A stretch of DNA of 64,000 nucleotides from Oscarella lobularis (GCF_947507565.1 NC_089188.1:2046001-2110000); one strand, 5' to 3'; positions 11,481 to 22,751 are shown, counted from the stretch's first letter. Numbers and translations are program-made. Notes: generated from the sequence alone by a model not told the origin.

Positions 11481-11724
11481 ATTCGGTAAACGGGTCCCTT
11501 ATATTTAACATCGTCTTAGCGTTTGTACAGACTTATGATGGACTTGCTAGATCGAGTACTTCTAATGTAGGTTGTTCCCTCGCTGCCGTTTTCACCTGAT
11601 GATAAATTTATGGTCAATATAAGTGCGTTTCAAGGGGCCCCAAGCATAAGAGGCCAGTCTACGCGGCGAGCCAGGTAGACATTATTAGCATTATTATTAA
11701 ATCAAAGAACAACTCTATTTATGT

Positions 11725-13084
11725 CTATTTAGTTAGTCTTTTCCATGCTGCATTCACTTTTTCAGCGTATGTTTTCCACAGAACGTTCTTGCCATAGGAT
11801 AGATACCAACTGGAGAAAACAAATATTGATTTTATACGCGTAAGCGACTCCAGCTACTTACGCTCCAAATGCGACGCCTCCTAAATGCGCTGCGTGGTCA
11901 AAAAGCCTCCAACTTAGAAGAAGCCCAGCAACGTCCAACGTAACTATTCCCATCAGTGCCTATATACATATATTTAGTGATTTTTGAAGCAACTTGCTGC
12001 GAATATGGCACCATTCCAGCTGAAAATGAAATGAAGGGAAGAAAGACAATTGCAAGCCTAGCGTCCGGCATGGCAATGCACGTCATAGCCAACAAGTTAA
12101 GAATTGCACCCGACTGTAAAAATTGGGGTGATAGCGAGAGACGTATTCTGTGCAGTAGCGTTCTCACCGCTCCTAGTGATGGAGTGGCCACTGCTCTGGC
12201 TGCTCGCAGCATAACACTGAAGCAAGACGAAAAAACTCCTGGTAATCATCACTCAACTGAAAAGCGTTTGACCACAGATTCTCGCTTACCTCCTGTCACG
12301 TACGTAGCCAAATATTCCTCTGGGCTCATCCAATCTACAACCACAAATTTGTTTAGCCAGACACGTAAGAAATAGTCTACTTTGAAAAGCAGCCGAAAAG
12401 CTCCACAGGACGTACATATTTAGAGCAAAGTGCCACACGTCAGCATGACTGAAGCAACTCAATAGAAGAGGAGTGGATGACCCTATTAGAAGCGACCTTT
12501 TCACAGAACGAAAAAGGGATCGTAAAGACATACTAGAAGCTATTGAAGATGTAAACCAGCGTGTCATGATGCGATTCAGACTGGGGACTCTCCACATCAG
12601 GAGCACCAAAGAATTCATTGCAATAATGCCTTGTAATCAAGACTTTGTTTTAGTCAATGGCATTGCAGATACAGGACATACCAACGGTCACCTTTCGCAC
12701 TCCAGATAACGATGCCCACCATGTATTCAACTGAGAAGAAGAATTTGTCTACCCACTATAGGTGAATAGTCTGCGGAGTTACCTTTTGCCTGATTCTGCC
12801 ATATTTTGGCTCATGATGTAGGTTGGAAAAGGACGATGATTTTCGTTTCAACCGTTCGTATTCAAGAATCTTTGCAATTCCAAAAGCAGCACAGCCTGTC
12901 TGTACAGAAGAAGACCATGAGTCATTGGAACGTGGGCGAGCAGTGCAAAGCATACCATGATCGTGAAACCCAAGGGTTTCCAGTAGGGAAATGGCGGTGA
13001 GGGGATGTCTGCAGAATTCCAGCGACTATCCAACCGTCGAACAATCGTTCTGAAGCAAACGACATCGAACGCAAAGACCAGCAC
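11725..13084 (-). CDS. PARL: PARL, mitochondrial inner-membrane rhomboid protease
   Basis: Read on the minus strand, exons 12783-12899, 12682-12730, 12534-12629, 12381-12482, 12290-12334, 12168-12238, 12012-12113, 11862-11959 and 11725-11809 join in frame. A first exon ends at 12956 after KPLGFTIM. The protein aligns with animal PARL throughout: the NTWW helix, the MWRVPSLNR segment, [13 protein letters not shown], the catalytic-serine motif PSLGASGA, and the catalytic-histidine motif [13 protein letters not shown] cleaves PINK1, PGAM5 and other substrates in the inner mitochondrial membrane. The start codon is unresolved. The open frame reaches 13084 without an ATG in phase, so a small 5' exon or intron probably supplies the mitochondrial targeting start. 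The gene is divergent from POLD3 and convergent with the Rho GEF. Confidence 0.9.
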
Positions 13085-13238
13085 GCATAGGCTTTATTTA
13101 CGGTGGCTGTCGCAGTCGAGAGAGGAAGAAGCGTAGACTACGGATGCTGTAAACTCGCTTCGCTAACATGTTGCTTCGAAAGGTGTGGTCGTATCTAGCG
13201 CGCGAGGAAATACCGAGGAAAGGAGCCTCGGAGTGTCC
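13085..13238. promoter_or_regulatory. Short divergent promoter region, PARL / POLD3
   Basis: About 150 bases separate the oppositely oriented coding regions, so both promoters and 5' UTRs must lie here or overlap the first exons. I see no TATA box. Confidence 0.5.
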
Positions 13239-15029
13239 ATGGCTGGAGAGACGACGACTCGCCTGTATTTGGACAACATCGATGAGTATGTGAATGATCA
13301 GGACAAAGTGGTAGGAGCGAGGCTCCCTGCGAGGAATCGAATTGCAGACGCGCTTGCATCTAGGTCACTTACAAGTGGCTGAGCAGAATGTTGTCTGTTA
13401 GCGCCAATCAAGCAAAGCGGTACGTGCTACGTCCTTCTTTTTCAAATCGAGCTAATCCGGCATGTGCAGAATGCTATATGAATTCGTTGAAAATCAGAAG
13501 ACGAAAAGTGGCGAAAATTCAATTGATGTCGTGTATTTGGTGACAGGACAGCGTTTGGATAATGAAACGGTAAGGATAAACTAAACCCTTTATCTCACGG
13601 CAAAATCACTGTGTACCTTCCTCAGTATGTGACTGTGGTCTCTGGAGATCATCTAGACGGTGGGAGGCAGGCGAGTTTATTTTGACGCATCATAACGAAT
13701 TTATGCATAGAACTTAAGCAGCAGTTGAGTTCTTTGCTGTCCGTTCACGTGTACAGCGTTCAGAAAAGCAAGCTAAAGGTATTTTGTGCAGCAGCGTATG
13801 TACATAAAAAGTCGACAGGTTCTGTTGTAGGATTCGTCTCCTTTGTATGCAAGTGATTTTGATGCTCTATCAAAGGGCAATGAGTGAGATGAGTATATCA
13901 GTTTAGCGTAACTGGCATCCTTTGTTGCCAAGGTGGAGTTCTATTGTGTGCAACGAGGCCGTGCCTGTGGCGGATAGAGGCAGAATTACGAGAATAAACG
14001 GTGGGGCCAGTTCGGCTGAGAGGCAGTCTGTAAAACCCGCGCCAAAGCAAGGCAGTGAGAACAGGGCTAGTAACGAAACGAAACGTTCATCAATGGTATG
14101 CGGAAAAGTTACTTATTTGATAATCAATTAGACCTCTCTTCTAGTTTTCAAAGGGAAAGGAAACTGTTGGTAGCGTTAGTCAAATGAGTAGCAGAATAGG
14201 GTCGAGAGCCGAGGCGATGATACACGAGCGCGAGCAGAAGGACGCTGGTGTGAAAAAGGAATCAAAGCCAAAGCACGAAACAGCGGCATCGTCGTTTTTT
14301 GGAAGAGCGTTGACAAAGAAGAAAGGTCGATAGGTTAGGGGGAGCTATACGAGATAGGAGACGAATTTTTTAGAAGCTAAAGCAGCGCCTGTCAAGAGCG
14401 TTGTTCAGAAGAAAGAGAAAATTGTCGAGGAAGCATCAAAGGAGGAGGACGAGAAAAAGAGGAAAGAGGCGGAAGCTGCTGTGAATCCGTCAGCTAAGAA
14501 AACGGCCGATAATCGCACCAGTAAGAAGCCTGGAACTAAACCAAAGAAAAAGACTAGCCAGCTGAAACGAATAAAGCGGATAGAAGACAGTGACAGCGAA
14601 GAAGGTAATAATATCAAAGATTTATTTTTGATTGGCTTTGACGTCCTTCATAAAAGAGCCTGAAAAAATCGCCGCTGTTGAAGAGAGAATAGACGAGGGT
14701 AGTGACGATGCATTAAAGGTGTCCACTGGGTCGTCTTCCTCGCCAAAGTCCCTAAAGCCCAAAAGAAAGCGAACGAAGAAGATGAAGTCGCATACCTATG
14801 TGGACGAGGACGGAGAATTTGGTATTGTGTTCTCTGAAAATGCGACTACTAAGACCTGTTTTTAGTGACTGAAAAAGTGTACGAGAGCTGCTCGACGGAC
14901 GCAAGCGAGCCCGAGACGGAGTCGTCGAGAAAAGACGAGACAGGTAAAAGCGTGAGGTCGGGCAAAGTACCAAAACTTCCAGCCAACAAACAGTCTAAGT
15001 TATTCGGTTTTCTGAAAAAGAAGGACTAG
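13239..15029 (+). CDS. POLD3: DNA polymerase delta subunit 3 (p66)
   Basis: Eleven exons join in frame to 428 residues: 13239-13310, 13364-13419, 13470-13569, 13626-13659, 13711-13778, 13831-13883, 13933-14095, 14145-14325, 14374-14604, 14657-14821, 14866-15029. The N-terminal domain that docks on POLD2 is well conserved (LYLDNIDEYVNDQDKVV, TYKWLSRMLSV, then the HVYSVQK strand). The long C-terminal half is Lys/Glu/Ser-rich, as in all POLD3 proteins, with a conserved HTYVDEDGEF-TEKVYES segment. Near the C-terminus QSKLFGFLKKKD is a PCNA-interacting (PIP) box, the expected place for one. A second Phe-Phe motif (SSFFGRALTKK) lies mid-protein. It functions in nuclear lagging-strand synthesis and break-induced replication. 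It converges on the Roco gene, with 152 bases between stops. Confidence 0.95.
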
Positions 15030-15181
15030 CTAGCTCTCATTTTTCGTCAGTTATTGTCTAATGGTAGATTTTCATAGCATTTCAGCAAATCAGAACAAGA
15101 AAAGGCTGCGAATTTGAACGGTAAGAACGATAATAATATATAAATCAAAGTACAAAAATTTCAGCGCTAAAGTTTCACAGT

Positions 15182-18100
15182 TCAATTGTGCTCTACGTTC
15201 TCTATAGCTCTGTTGACGACTCGGAGCGCATCTCCCCGGTCAATAGCATTGAGTATCTTCGTAAACGCCTTCACTCGACACTGGGGTTGCAAAACGAATG
15301 AACGAATGACATTCCCAAGGGCAGTGCGAGGATTCACGTTATAAAATGCGATCATACGTTGAATCCCGAACTCTCGGGCGAGCTTTACCCACGGCAAATC
15401 GTTTAGAGCACCGTTTCGCTCGTCGAGAAGATGCTCGATTTCGTTCAGAACGCCTCGACCAAGAAAAGCGCATTGCATTTGAACACCCTTTCGCCGCTGA
15501 GACTCTTCAGCGACACCACAGTACAATAGCTCGATAGGTTTTTCAAAAATTTTTTCGTCGCCGAACTCATGATCGACAGTGCGATTGAGCGCTTCGGCCT
15601 CGATGATCGTCTCCAGAGGATACGCAAAGCGTTGATCGGGCGGCAAATGGCCTTTGATACTAGCAATGCTAAGCACGCCGATCTCGAGCGCCGTTACGGG
15701 GCTCGACTGAAAGGCAACGTCGTTTATCCAGCGTTGAATTCTCTCCAAGTGCAATAGGCATCGATCGGCGTCGCCGTCTCGTCCGCGAACGACGACGTCG
15801 ACGTAGGCGCGACGGTGGGGATCGAGTTCGACGAGCGCCTGTATCGTTCTGTCCGTGCGCATGGCGACGACGAAGCCGCCGTGCCAGACGCGTTGGGCCT
15901 GTTCGGCGAGCGCTTTCACTTGGAGCTTGGGGAAGAAGCCGGGGAGCAGGACGTCTTCGTTGCACGTCGTTTTGCAGCAGAAACGGCGACCCGTGTAGAG
16001 CTGAAGGTCGTCGGACGGCTGCCAGGTTGCGTCCGTCATTGTGTAGGTGCGAGCGATGAGAGACGGAAAGCGGAGTTCGTGCGTGCAGAGGCGATAGGCT
16101 TTGAGTATTTCGATGAGAATGTCTTGATGAAATCGAGGAAATCGGTCTGATAAACGATACGATATATATATATATATGTATTATCAAATATTCGTTTTTC
16201 GGAGATTGTTACTTTTCAAGTCGTCGCGGCTGATCAAACCGTCTTCGCTGCTCCAAGTCGACCTCTGATTTTTTTCTGTAAGAAAAAGCGGCTTGAACAA
16301 ATCGTTGCAAAGCCAGTTGGGGTCGAGAGCGACCCAACTGGCCGTCGAATCAGACCATCGCACGTAGATGACCTAAAAGAACATATCTCAGAGACGTAAC
16401 CTCACAAAATGACTTATTTATACCCGTCCTGAGCGAGCGAGACAGTTGAGGATCGTTTTAATGGAACTGCTGTTGTCTGCCGAGATGATGGGATTGACGT
16501 CGCGACGAACCATCGTCCAGAAATCATTGAAGCGTATGATCGGTTGAATTTTGCCGTCTCGCAAGTTCTTCTCGATTTCGTCAGACGTTTGACGACACAC
16601 GTCGTCGATTTTGGGAAGTCGCTAGATGAAAAAAAAGTTAGGAACGAATATTCATTTATCATTGGGACAACGAACTTTGATTATTTCCTTATAGTGACGA
16701 CCGATCAATTGCTTCAATTCGGCGACTTCGCGACCGCTCGGATCGGTGCAATTGACGCAGACGACGTCGTCGTCGTCGACGTCGAGATAAGCGCGGAACT
16801 GAGACGTTACCTCGCGCGCCTTCTCTATGCCTCGATACATCGCCATTCCGTCGCCCAGATCAACGTGCGTGAGCGCGATGATTACGCGCGGCCGACGAAC
16901 ATCCTCTACGCGGCACACGTACGTCAAAGATCGAGGGGGTGAGGGAGTGAGAGCGCTTACCGGCGTTCTCTTCGACGACGCACGTGTCGGCGAAACTGCA
17001 CGTTCGAATGACGCTCAACCAATAGCCGATCTGTTTCGCCCGCTCGTCGTCGCTCGCCGTCACGTCGACGAGAAGGAGAAAGATCGAATCGACGCCGCCA
17101 AGAAGATATTCGATCGTAACGTTATTTCGCATGTCGCCGCCCAAGTCCCAAGCGCTGAGTGTGCCGCATGACGGCAGATGGAGATCGCGAATTTGAATGC
17201 CGAGCGACAGGGCACCGCCGTCGTCTTTCTCGCCGCCGCCGCCGCCATCCTTTCTACCGAAAGTCCGCTGAAACCAGGTTGCATCGAGCGAGTTGAGAAG
17301 CGTCGTTTTGCCGGCGTTTCGCTCGCCGCAGAAGAAGAGTTTGATTTTGTCCTGGGGAACTGACTTTTCGAGCATCTTCGCCCATTTCGTATATTTCTGC
17401 GCGACGACGACGACGTCAATCGATGAACCCAGCTACATCAGCGCGTACCTTGCTATATTCTTTGATGTGTGCTGCAACGGCTTTGTTACTAGACTTCACG
17501 GCGATGTCCTCAGCTGTTTCTTTGCTCTAGATAAAAGGAAATCATCGCGTCTCGTTCTCAGACAATCATCTGCATTTAGAACCTTGTTCTGAATCAGCGG
17601 ATTAACGGTGACTTCGTGGCTTGTGAGATACTTGACGGCTTCAAGACAGCGAACCGGATTTTCTACACCATGTTGAACTGCAATGTGAAGAGCCGTATTG
17701 TTGTCCTAGAAGAGTAAGGTAACAGCGCAGGAGTCGAATCTATTATTTTCTACTTTGTCTTGTAGGTCGTGATTTCGCTCTCTTTCGATCAAGGCTTTCA
17801 TCATTTCGACATCGCACGAGGCCGCCGCGTAATGCAGTGGCACTTTTCCAGTCTGGAGAGAAAGGTAAGCACGTGCATATACCATTACAAGCATGGGTAA
17901 TTTTTTTGGCAAAATTCCTTGGGGTGGAATTTTGTCAAAAATGTTGAACAATACAGTACTTTGCTGCAAACGTCCGTTCGACAGTTGGCCTGTAAGAGAA
18001 CAGCGAGACAAGGTTGCGATCGATTTTTAGCTGCAAGATGTAAAGCAGTCAGAGCACCCTTGATAAAATCAAATCAAATTAATTATTTAATTAATCCCGA

Positions 18101-18712
18101 GCTTGCCGATCACATACGTCTTTTGAAATGGACTCCCTGTCGGCCCCCAATTTGAGCAACATCTCAGCAAAATCGGGCTTATTATACTCGGACGCCAAGT
18201 GAAGAGCATTGCATCTTTGCTACAGGCATACAAAACGGATATAGAAACTTGAACTCTGCCCTCTTGTGTAGTAGATACATCCGCCCTACTTACATTCGAA
18301 GCCATATTCAGGCATTCAGGTCTTTCCTTAATTAGCGTTTCGCCTATTTTCACGTTTCCGGTGCGAGCCGCTTTGTGTAACGCTGTTTCTCCGTGCTGTA
18401 GCGAGAAGAAACAACGTTGCTATGCGCAATGTTGTCTAAGCTAGCTCCGCCCCCACATACTCCCCGAACAGGAAAGTCCTTCGTTTTTGCAGCGACCGTT
18501 CGACGGTTTACTTAGTTAACTTACCTCATCTACAGCAATTGCTAGTTCTGAATTCTTTCTAAGCGCTTCGCACACTTTCGCCTCTTCTCCCTTGTTGACA
18601 CGAGCGAGGAACTACGCGTGCACCAAATTAAATCCTATCTCTCACATTTCCCTGTAGAATAGGCGCCTCGAACCTGCTTAAAAGTCTTGGCAAACTTCTG
18701 ATCTCTCGCCAT
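15182..18712 (-). CDS. Ankyrin-ROC-COR (Roco family) GTPase
   Basis: Multi-exon gene starting at the ATG at 18710-18712 and ending at 15182. About five ankyrin repeats come first, mostly one per exon, with signatures GETALHKAA, NALHLASE, TALHLAAK, VPLHYAAA and TALHIAV. A ROC GTPase domain follows (17395-16652) with P-loop CGERNAGKTTLLN, G3 motif WDLGG and G4 motif LTHVD. A COR domain region lies C-terminal: a LNCLARSG-type winged helix, VIYVRW, then WVALDPNWLC. The last 285 residues are one exon. Within animals this order is closest to the DAPK1-type ankyrin-ROC-COR module, but no kinase or death domain is seen here. Roco proteins are dimeric GTPase scaffolds. The exact 3' half of the exon map was not fully closed by me. 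Confidence 0.82.
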
Positions 18713-18900
18713 GAATTAGGTCTCGCCGCGCCTGCTACACGAATGACGGAAGGGAAGTCCCAGGTATCCGTACGCATGCTCTTGTGACGTCAACTTCCTA
18801 AACTGTGTGGATACCGCTCTCGTTTTCGGAGCGTTTATCTTAGCTAGACCCAATTCTAGGGCTTGTTTATTAGACGTTGGTCTCACATAATACTGCGAGT
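18713..18900. promoter_or_regulatory. Short divergent promoter region, Roco / TIA1
   Basis: 188 bases lie between the start codons of the minus-strand Roco gene and the plus-strand TIA1-like gene. The stretch includes TGACGTCA (18786-18793), a perfect CRE/ATF-type palindrome that could serve either gene. Confidence 0.5.
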
Positions 18901-21511
18901 ATGGACGGAGACCACCAGCAACGAGTCCTGTATGAGAAAAAGTCCCTCGAGTCCCTCCCCTCTAATTTCTCGATTTGTTTATGTATCTTCGACTCCTTTA
19001 GACACGTCGAAAATCTGGACCAGCGAATCAACGAGACGTTCGTCTCCGACATCTTTTCTGCAATAGGGCCGGTCAAAGATTGCTCGCTAGTAACCGAGGT
19101 AGACATCTTGCGAACACAAAAGATTGTGGCTACGCCCCTCCTGTCCCCCAGCTAAAGGATTCCTACTGCTTCATCGAGTTTGAAGACTACGCGACGGCTG
19201 CCAGAGCGCTACAAGCGATGAACGGCAGGACAATACACAATAAAGTGAGAATAAACGTTGTCGCGGTCTCCCGCGCATTCGCGCCCTGCTCCTTGCGGTC
19301 TCGCGACCTCCGCGCGCGCGCCCACGCGCAAATTTGCGACGGCGCGATTGTCTCCGGGTCTATTGTCTGTCGCGCAGCCCCCGTCTCGCCCTCTTTCGGC
19401 TCATTGTCTCCGCCTCGCTTCTCGTAGAAGCTGAAAGTCAATTGGGCGACTAACAACGGCGTCGACAGTATGAAAAGAGACGAGGCATTTAGTAAGTGGG
19501 CGTAGCCACCACGCACACGCACGCTCCGATATATTCGAAAGGGAGATCGCGTCGATTTGCCTCGCAGTCTTTCGCTCGTCTCTCTCAAACTCGCGCGCGC
19601 TCCTCCCCTTTCCTTTTTCCCTCCCACATGCCCCCCGAAGTGAAGCGCGTCGATTCGTCCGTGACGACAATCGCCGAAAAAATCGAACGCGATCTAGGAT
19701 TCGCTAACGAAAACTCGGAATCGAACGCCACCGTCGCCGTCGCCGTCGCCGCCGCCGCCGCGCCCCCGGAGATCGAAACCTCGGGGAACAACGTCGCTGA
19801 TTCGTCTTCCTCTTCGTCGTCGACGTCGTCTGGGGACGGGGACAGCGATTGGCAAAATGGTATGGGCGCACGGGGCACACGCGCGCGCGCGCGCGCGCGC
19901 GAGAAAAAAAAACGCGAGGCGCTTCGTCTCCTTTTCCTATTCGTTTTTACTTTCGTTTTCCAGCATCGTCGTCGTCCTCATCATCCTCCTCGCCGTCGTC
20001 ATCGCATCAACTCTTCGTCGGCGATTTGAACGCGTACGTCGACGTCGACGTCTTGACGGCAGCGTTCTCGGCGAAAGGACGCGTTTCGTGAGTTTTACGA
20101 ATATCCCTTTCCGCTCCCACGCGTAAAGGGGAACCTCTAGAGACGTTCGAGTTCTAAAGGATCCCGTTACGGGTCGACCGAAAGGCTACGGCTTCGTTTC
20201 GTTCGTAAATCGAGAGGTGAGGTCTATGACAAGTCGCAGCTTTATTACAATATACACGTGGGGCCCCAGCGTTTTTTTTCTATCGAATTTTCGTACTGTA
20301 AAATGATGTCTAGGTCTAGTCGACTCACCTCAGGGGCTACTATAGATAAGACTGTACAGGGGTCACTTACAACGATCATTCCGTGCCAAGAGTAGTGTGG
20401 TCCTAATAGGCAGATGGTCATTAGGTCGCTTAGATACTATAAGCCCACCCATTTGGCCCTTCTGTAATATTCAATAGTCGTTGATGCTGAGTAGGGGGCG
20501 TAGACGTAATTGAAATAAATCTTAGGATGCTGAAACGGCTAAGAAAGACTTGGACAATTCTATTTTGTGTGGACGGCATATTCGTGTGAATTGGGCTAGC
20601 AGGAAGAACACTTGCGTCGTCGGTCAGTCGTACAAGTTGCAGTGAAATTCTTTCTGGGAATTCTCGTTTTTTTTTCTTTTTTGAAAAAGGTGGCAAGCCA
20701 TTAGATTATCATGAAATCTATAGACAGTCGCCTGTGTGCAATACGTCCGTATACATTGGGAATATCACCGTGTCGACGACTGAGGAGCACATTCGCTCGA
20801 AATTCGGTCAGTACGGGCCAATCACCGAGGTGAGAGTGTTCGCAGATAAAGGCTATGCGTTCACAAAGTAAGACAGCGCACACTCAGGTGTATTTAATTA
20901 TCATTGATTTTTTTATAATGCAGGTTTGAGTCACACGAACAGGCGACTAAAGCCATAATGGGATGCAATAGCAGCATGTTGAACGGGAGCTCCCTTAGGG
21001 TAAAGATTATAGAATATTTATTTATACGGATACCCGACTTTCTGTTTCAGTGTTCATGGGGCCGAGAAGAGTCGCGAGATGCTGCCACACCGCAGTGGCT
21101 CTACTACCAACAACAACTTCAAACGCAGCAGCAGCAGCAGCAGCAACAGCAACAGCACCATCTACAAGACCAACGTCATAGTTCCTACTATTACAACTAC
21201 CAGCAGCCGTCGCAACAGTACGCTGCTCAAGCAGCAGCCGCTGCCGCTGCAGCAAACACGTATCCGTTTTATTATCCTTATTATTATAATAGGTGAGACC
21301 AGAATCGGAAGTAAGTCAATATATTTTAATGTTAGTATATAGTTCTGGGGGTGATTTGGTGTCTCATCAATCGTATGCGACTGGTCAAGGTAGCCAGGGT
21401 CTTGTTGCTGGTGTTCGGGCCGCTGCAGGTGGTAGCGGCATTACGGCTGGCTTGCACGGTTTTGCTGCGCCCTACGCATTGGCACCGGGTCAGGAATACC
21501 GGCAGAGCTGA
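18901..21511 (+). CDS. TIA1: TIA1/TIAR-like RNA-binding protein, three RRMs
   Basis: Exons 18901-18941, 19002-19098, 19152-19244, 19428-19491, 19964-20087, 20141-20216, 20526-20622, 20690-20867, 20924-20999, 21051-21292 and 21343-21511 join in frame to 418 residues. RRM1 carries HVENLDQRI and YCFIEFEDY. RRM2 carries QLFVGDLNAYVD and GRPKGYGFVSFV. RRM3 carries VYIGNITVSTTEE and DKGYAFTKFES, then CSWGREE, the exact TIA1/TIAR/Pub1 transition. The tail is Gln, Tyr and Ala-rich (poly-Q, poly-A, YPFYYPYYYN), that is, prion-like. TIA1 proteins bind U-rich RNA, regulate alternative splicing and nucleate stress granules. The junction of exon 1 is inferred from phase only. The intron 19492-19963 is unusually long and contains a possible alternative first exon. 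Confidence 0.92.
19628..19859 (+). other. Possible alternative first exon of the TIA1 gene
   Basis: Inside the long intron after RRM1 an ATG at 19628 opens 77 codons (MPPEVKRVDSSVTT, then Ala/Val and Ser-rich, ending DSDWQN). The frame stops at a phase-1 GT donor that fits the RRM2 exon at 19964. No good acceptor precedes it, which favours a second promoter over an internal exon. The product would lack RRM1. Supported only by open frame and phase. Confidence 0.4.
19881..19902. repeat. (GC)n dinucleotide run
   Basis: About 22 bases of alternating CG just downstream of the candidate donor at 19860. Alternating purine-pyrimidine GC DNA can adopt Z-form. Confidence 0.8.
21122..21160 (+). repeat. 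CAG/CAA poly-glutamine tract in TIA1 tail
   Basis: Mixed CAG and CAA codons encode a run of about ten Gln in the prion-like tail of the TIA1-like protein. The interruptions would limit slippage. Confidence 0.8.
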
Positions 21512-21739
21512 CGAGGATCACGAAATAGACTATTAGGGTATATAAGTTTTACATTATCAGCCGGTCTTGCGGGGGGAGAGGGGACCTCTAATTCAGATGA
21601 CAGCATGATGATGACGTACAGAGAAACAAAAATAAATTTAAACTATTTTTATCAAAGCGACAACACTCGACAAATCGATCACGTGGGTAAACAAAAAAAT
21701 GACAGCAAACGCAATTTTTTGTGTGTATGTAGCAAAGTT

Positions 21740-22120
21740 TTAGGTCGCTCTTGATTCGTCTTTCTTGATTATGAATATTTTTCCGCTGGAGACCATAGCC
21801 AAGTAAGCCACTCGTCCGCACATGACTAAAACGTAGAGAAATTGGTGACGTAACGGTTTGTCGTAAGAATACAGTTACCGCTTATTCGCCTATAAGGTTC
21901 TTTCTGCTCTGTCTTCATTAGTCGACTTCCAGCCTGCAGCATGTTGAGTATTACCTTTCCCGTGCGCTCGTCGTTTTGTAGTTCGCCCGTGGACTAGCGA
22001 AAAAGACGTCGTTTTCGGAAGAGAAAGGCTAGCGAAATGTACCGCAAGTACGGCGCCGTCTTCGCTCAGCACGAGACAGCCAACTTGACCTGGTATAGCC
22101 TCGAGACTCTGCGTGAGCAT
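21740..22120 (-). CDS. LAMTOR4: LAMTOR4, Ragulator complex subunit
   Basis: Three minus-strand exons, 22043-22120, 21879-21993 and 21740-21825, join in frame to 92 residues, against about 99 in vertebrates. The start MLTQSLEAIPGQVGCLVLSE is very close to the vertebrate opening, followed by the acidic GELQNDE loop, YRRISV and the closing KIFIIKK strand. It is a single roadblock-fold domain. LAMTOR4 pairs with LAMTOR5 within Ragulator on the lysosome surface, anchoring Rag GTPases for mTORC1 activation. The gene is divergent from the TMEM126-like gene, with 103 bases between start codons, and convergent with TIA1. Confidence 0.93.
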
Positions 22121-22223
22121 CGCCTAAAGGAAAAGGAACGTTTCGACGAAGAGAAAAGGTTCAGAAAGGTGTACCATGTTTTCTATCTAGCACGCTAGAA
22201 TCATGTGATCGTGACGTCCCCGA
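22121..22223. promoter_or_regulatory. Compact bidirectional promoter, LAMTOR4 / TMEM126-like
   Basis: Only 103 bases separate the two start codons, so the promoters must share this stretch. It contains CATGTGATCGTGACGTC-like sequence (22203-22217) with an E-box/CLEAR-like CATGTG and a CRE-like GTGACGTC half site. These are pattern matches only. Confidence 0.45.
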
Positions 22224-22751
22224 ATGAGCGAAGAACTTCGCGCTCGCCACGAGCGTCGTAGCCGCGTCGCGAGCTATTATGTGAGCGGAACGGCCGCCTG
22301 TTCAGCCACCCTTGGCGGATGGTACAGTAATCGAGCGTGGAAAGGCCGAGGTCAGGCGAGAATAGCAGCCGTTGGATTACTCGCTGCCTGTTCGATGGTC
22401 GCGGGAAGCGCGGCGAGTAAAGCGTGGGTGACGCTCGTAAGTAAGTCCGTGCAGCGTGGGGATCTGAGCTGTGTCGCCTGCGCTGGCGTACGAGGTGCGA
22501 ACGTCGCTGCATTCGGTGGAATGCTCGTGCCCAGTTTCGTGGGTTCTCTAGCTACCGATTTTCCAAAGAGTCTCCTCGAAGCAAAACGATTCTTTCGTAG
22601 TTACTCAAAACCTCTGGGAAGTGCTTTCGGGCTAATTTTAATTTGCGCTCAGGCTTCTATTGGGTTTTGGCTTGCATCGACGTACGCTGAAATGAAACTG
22701 GAGGAGCGCATTTTAGAATCGAGACAAGACGAATTTACGACAAATAAATAA
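22224..22751 (+). CDS. TMEM126 family mitochondrial membrane protein
   Basis: Single-exon gene of 175 residues starting at the ATG at 22224. It has three to four hydrophobic segments: around AACSATLGGWY, AAVGLLAACSMVAGS, VAAFGGMLVPSFVGS and AFGLILICAQASIGFWLA. The diagnostic feature is GDLSCVACAGVRG between helices two and three, which matches the Gly-Asp-Leu-x-Cys-x-x-Cys motif of TMEM126A/B. Those proteins sit in the mitochondrial inner membrane and act in complex I assembly (the MCIA complex for TMEM126B). No canonical cleavable presequence is seen, also as in the family. The assignment rests on this motif and the length. Confidence 0.75.
   Translation: MSEELRARHERRSRVASYYVSGTAACSATLGGWYSNRAWKGRGQARIAAVGLLAACSMVAGSAASKAWVTLVSKSVQRGDLSCVACAGVRGANVAAFGGMLVPSFVGSLATDFPKSLLEAKRFFRSYSKPLGSAFGLILICAQASIGFWLASTYAEMKLEERILESRQDEFTTNK

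Noticed and set aside
15669-16187. Minus-strand frame of 172 codons overlapping the Roco gene
   Set aside because: Same strand but a different frame from the COR exon; the COR frame has family motifs and this one is Arg/Ser-rich low complexity.
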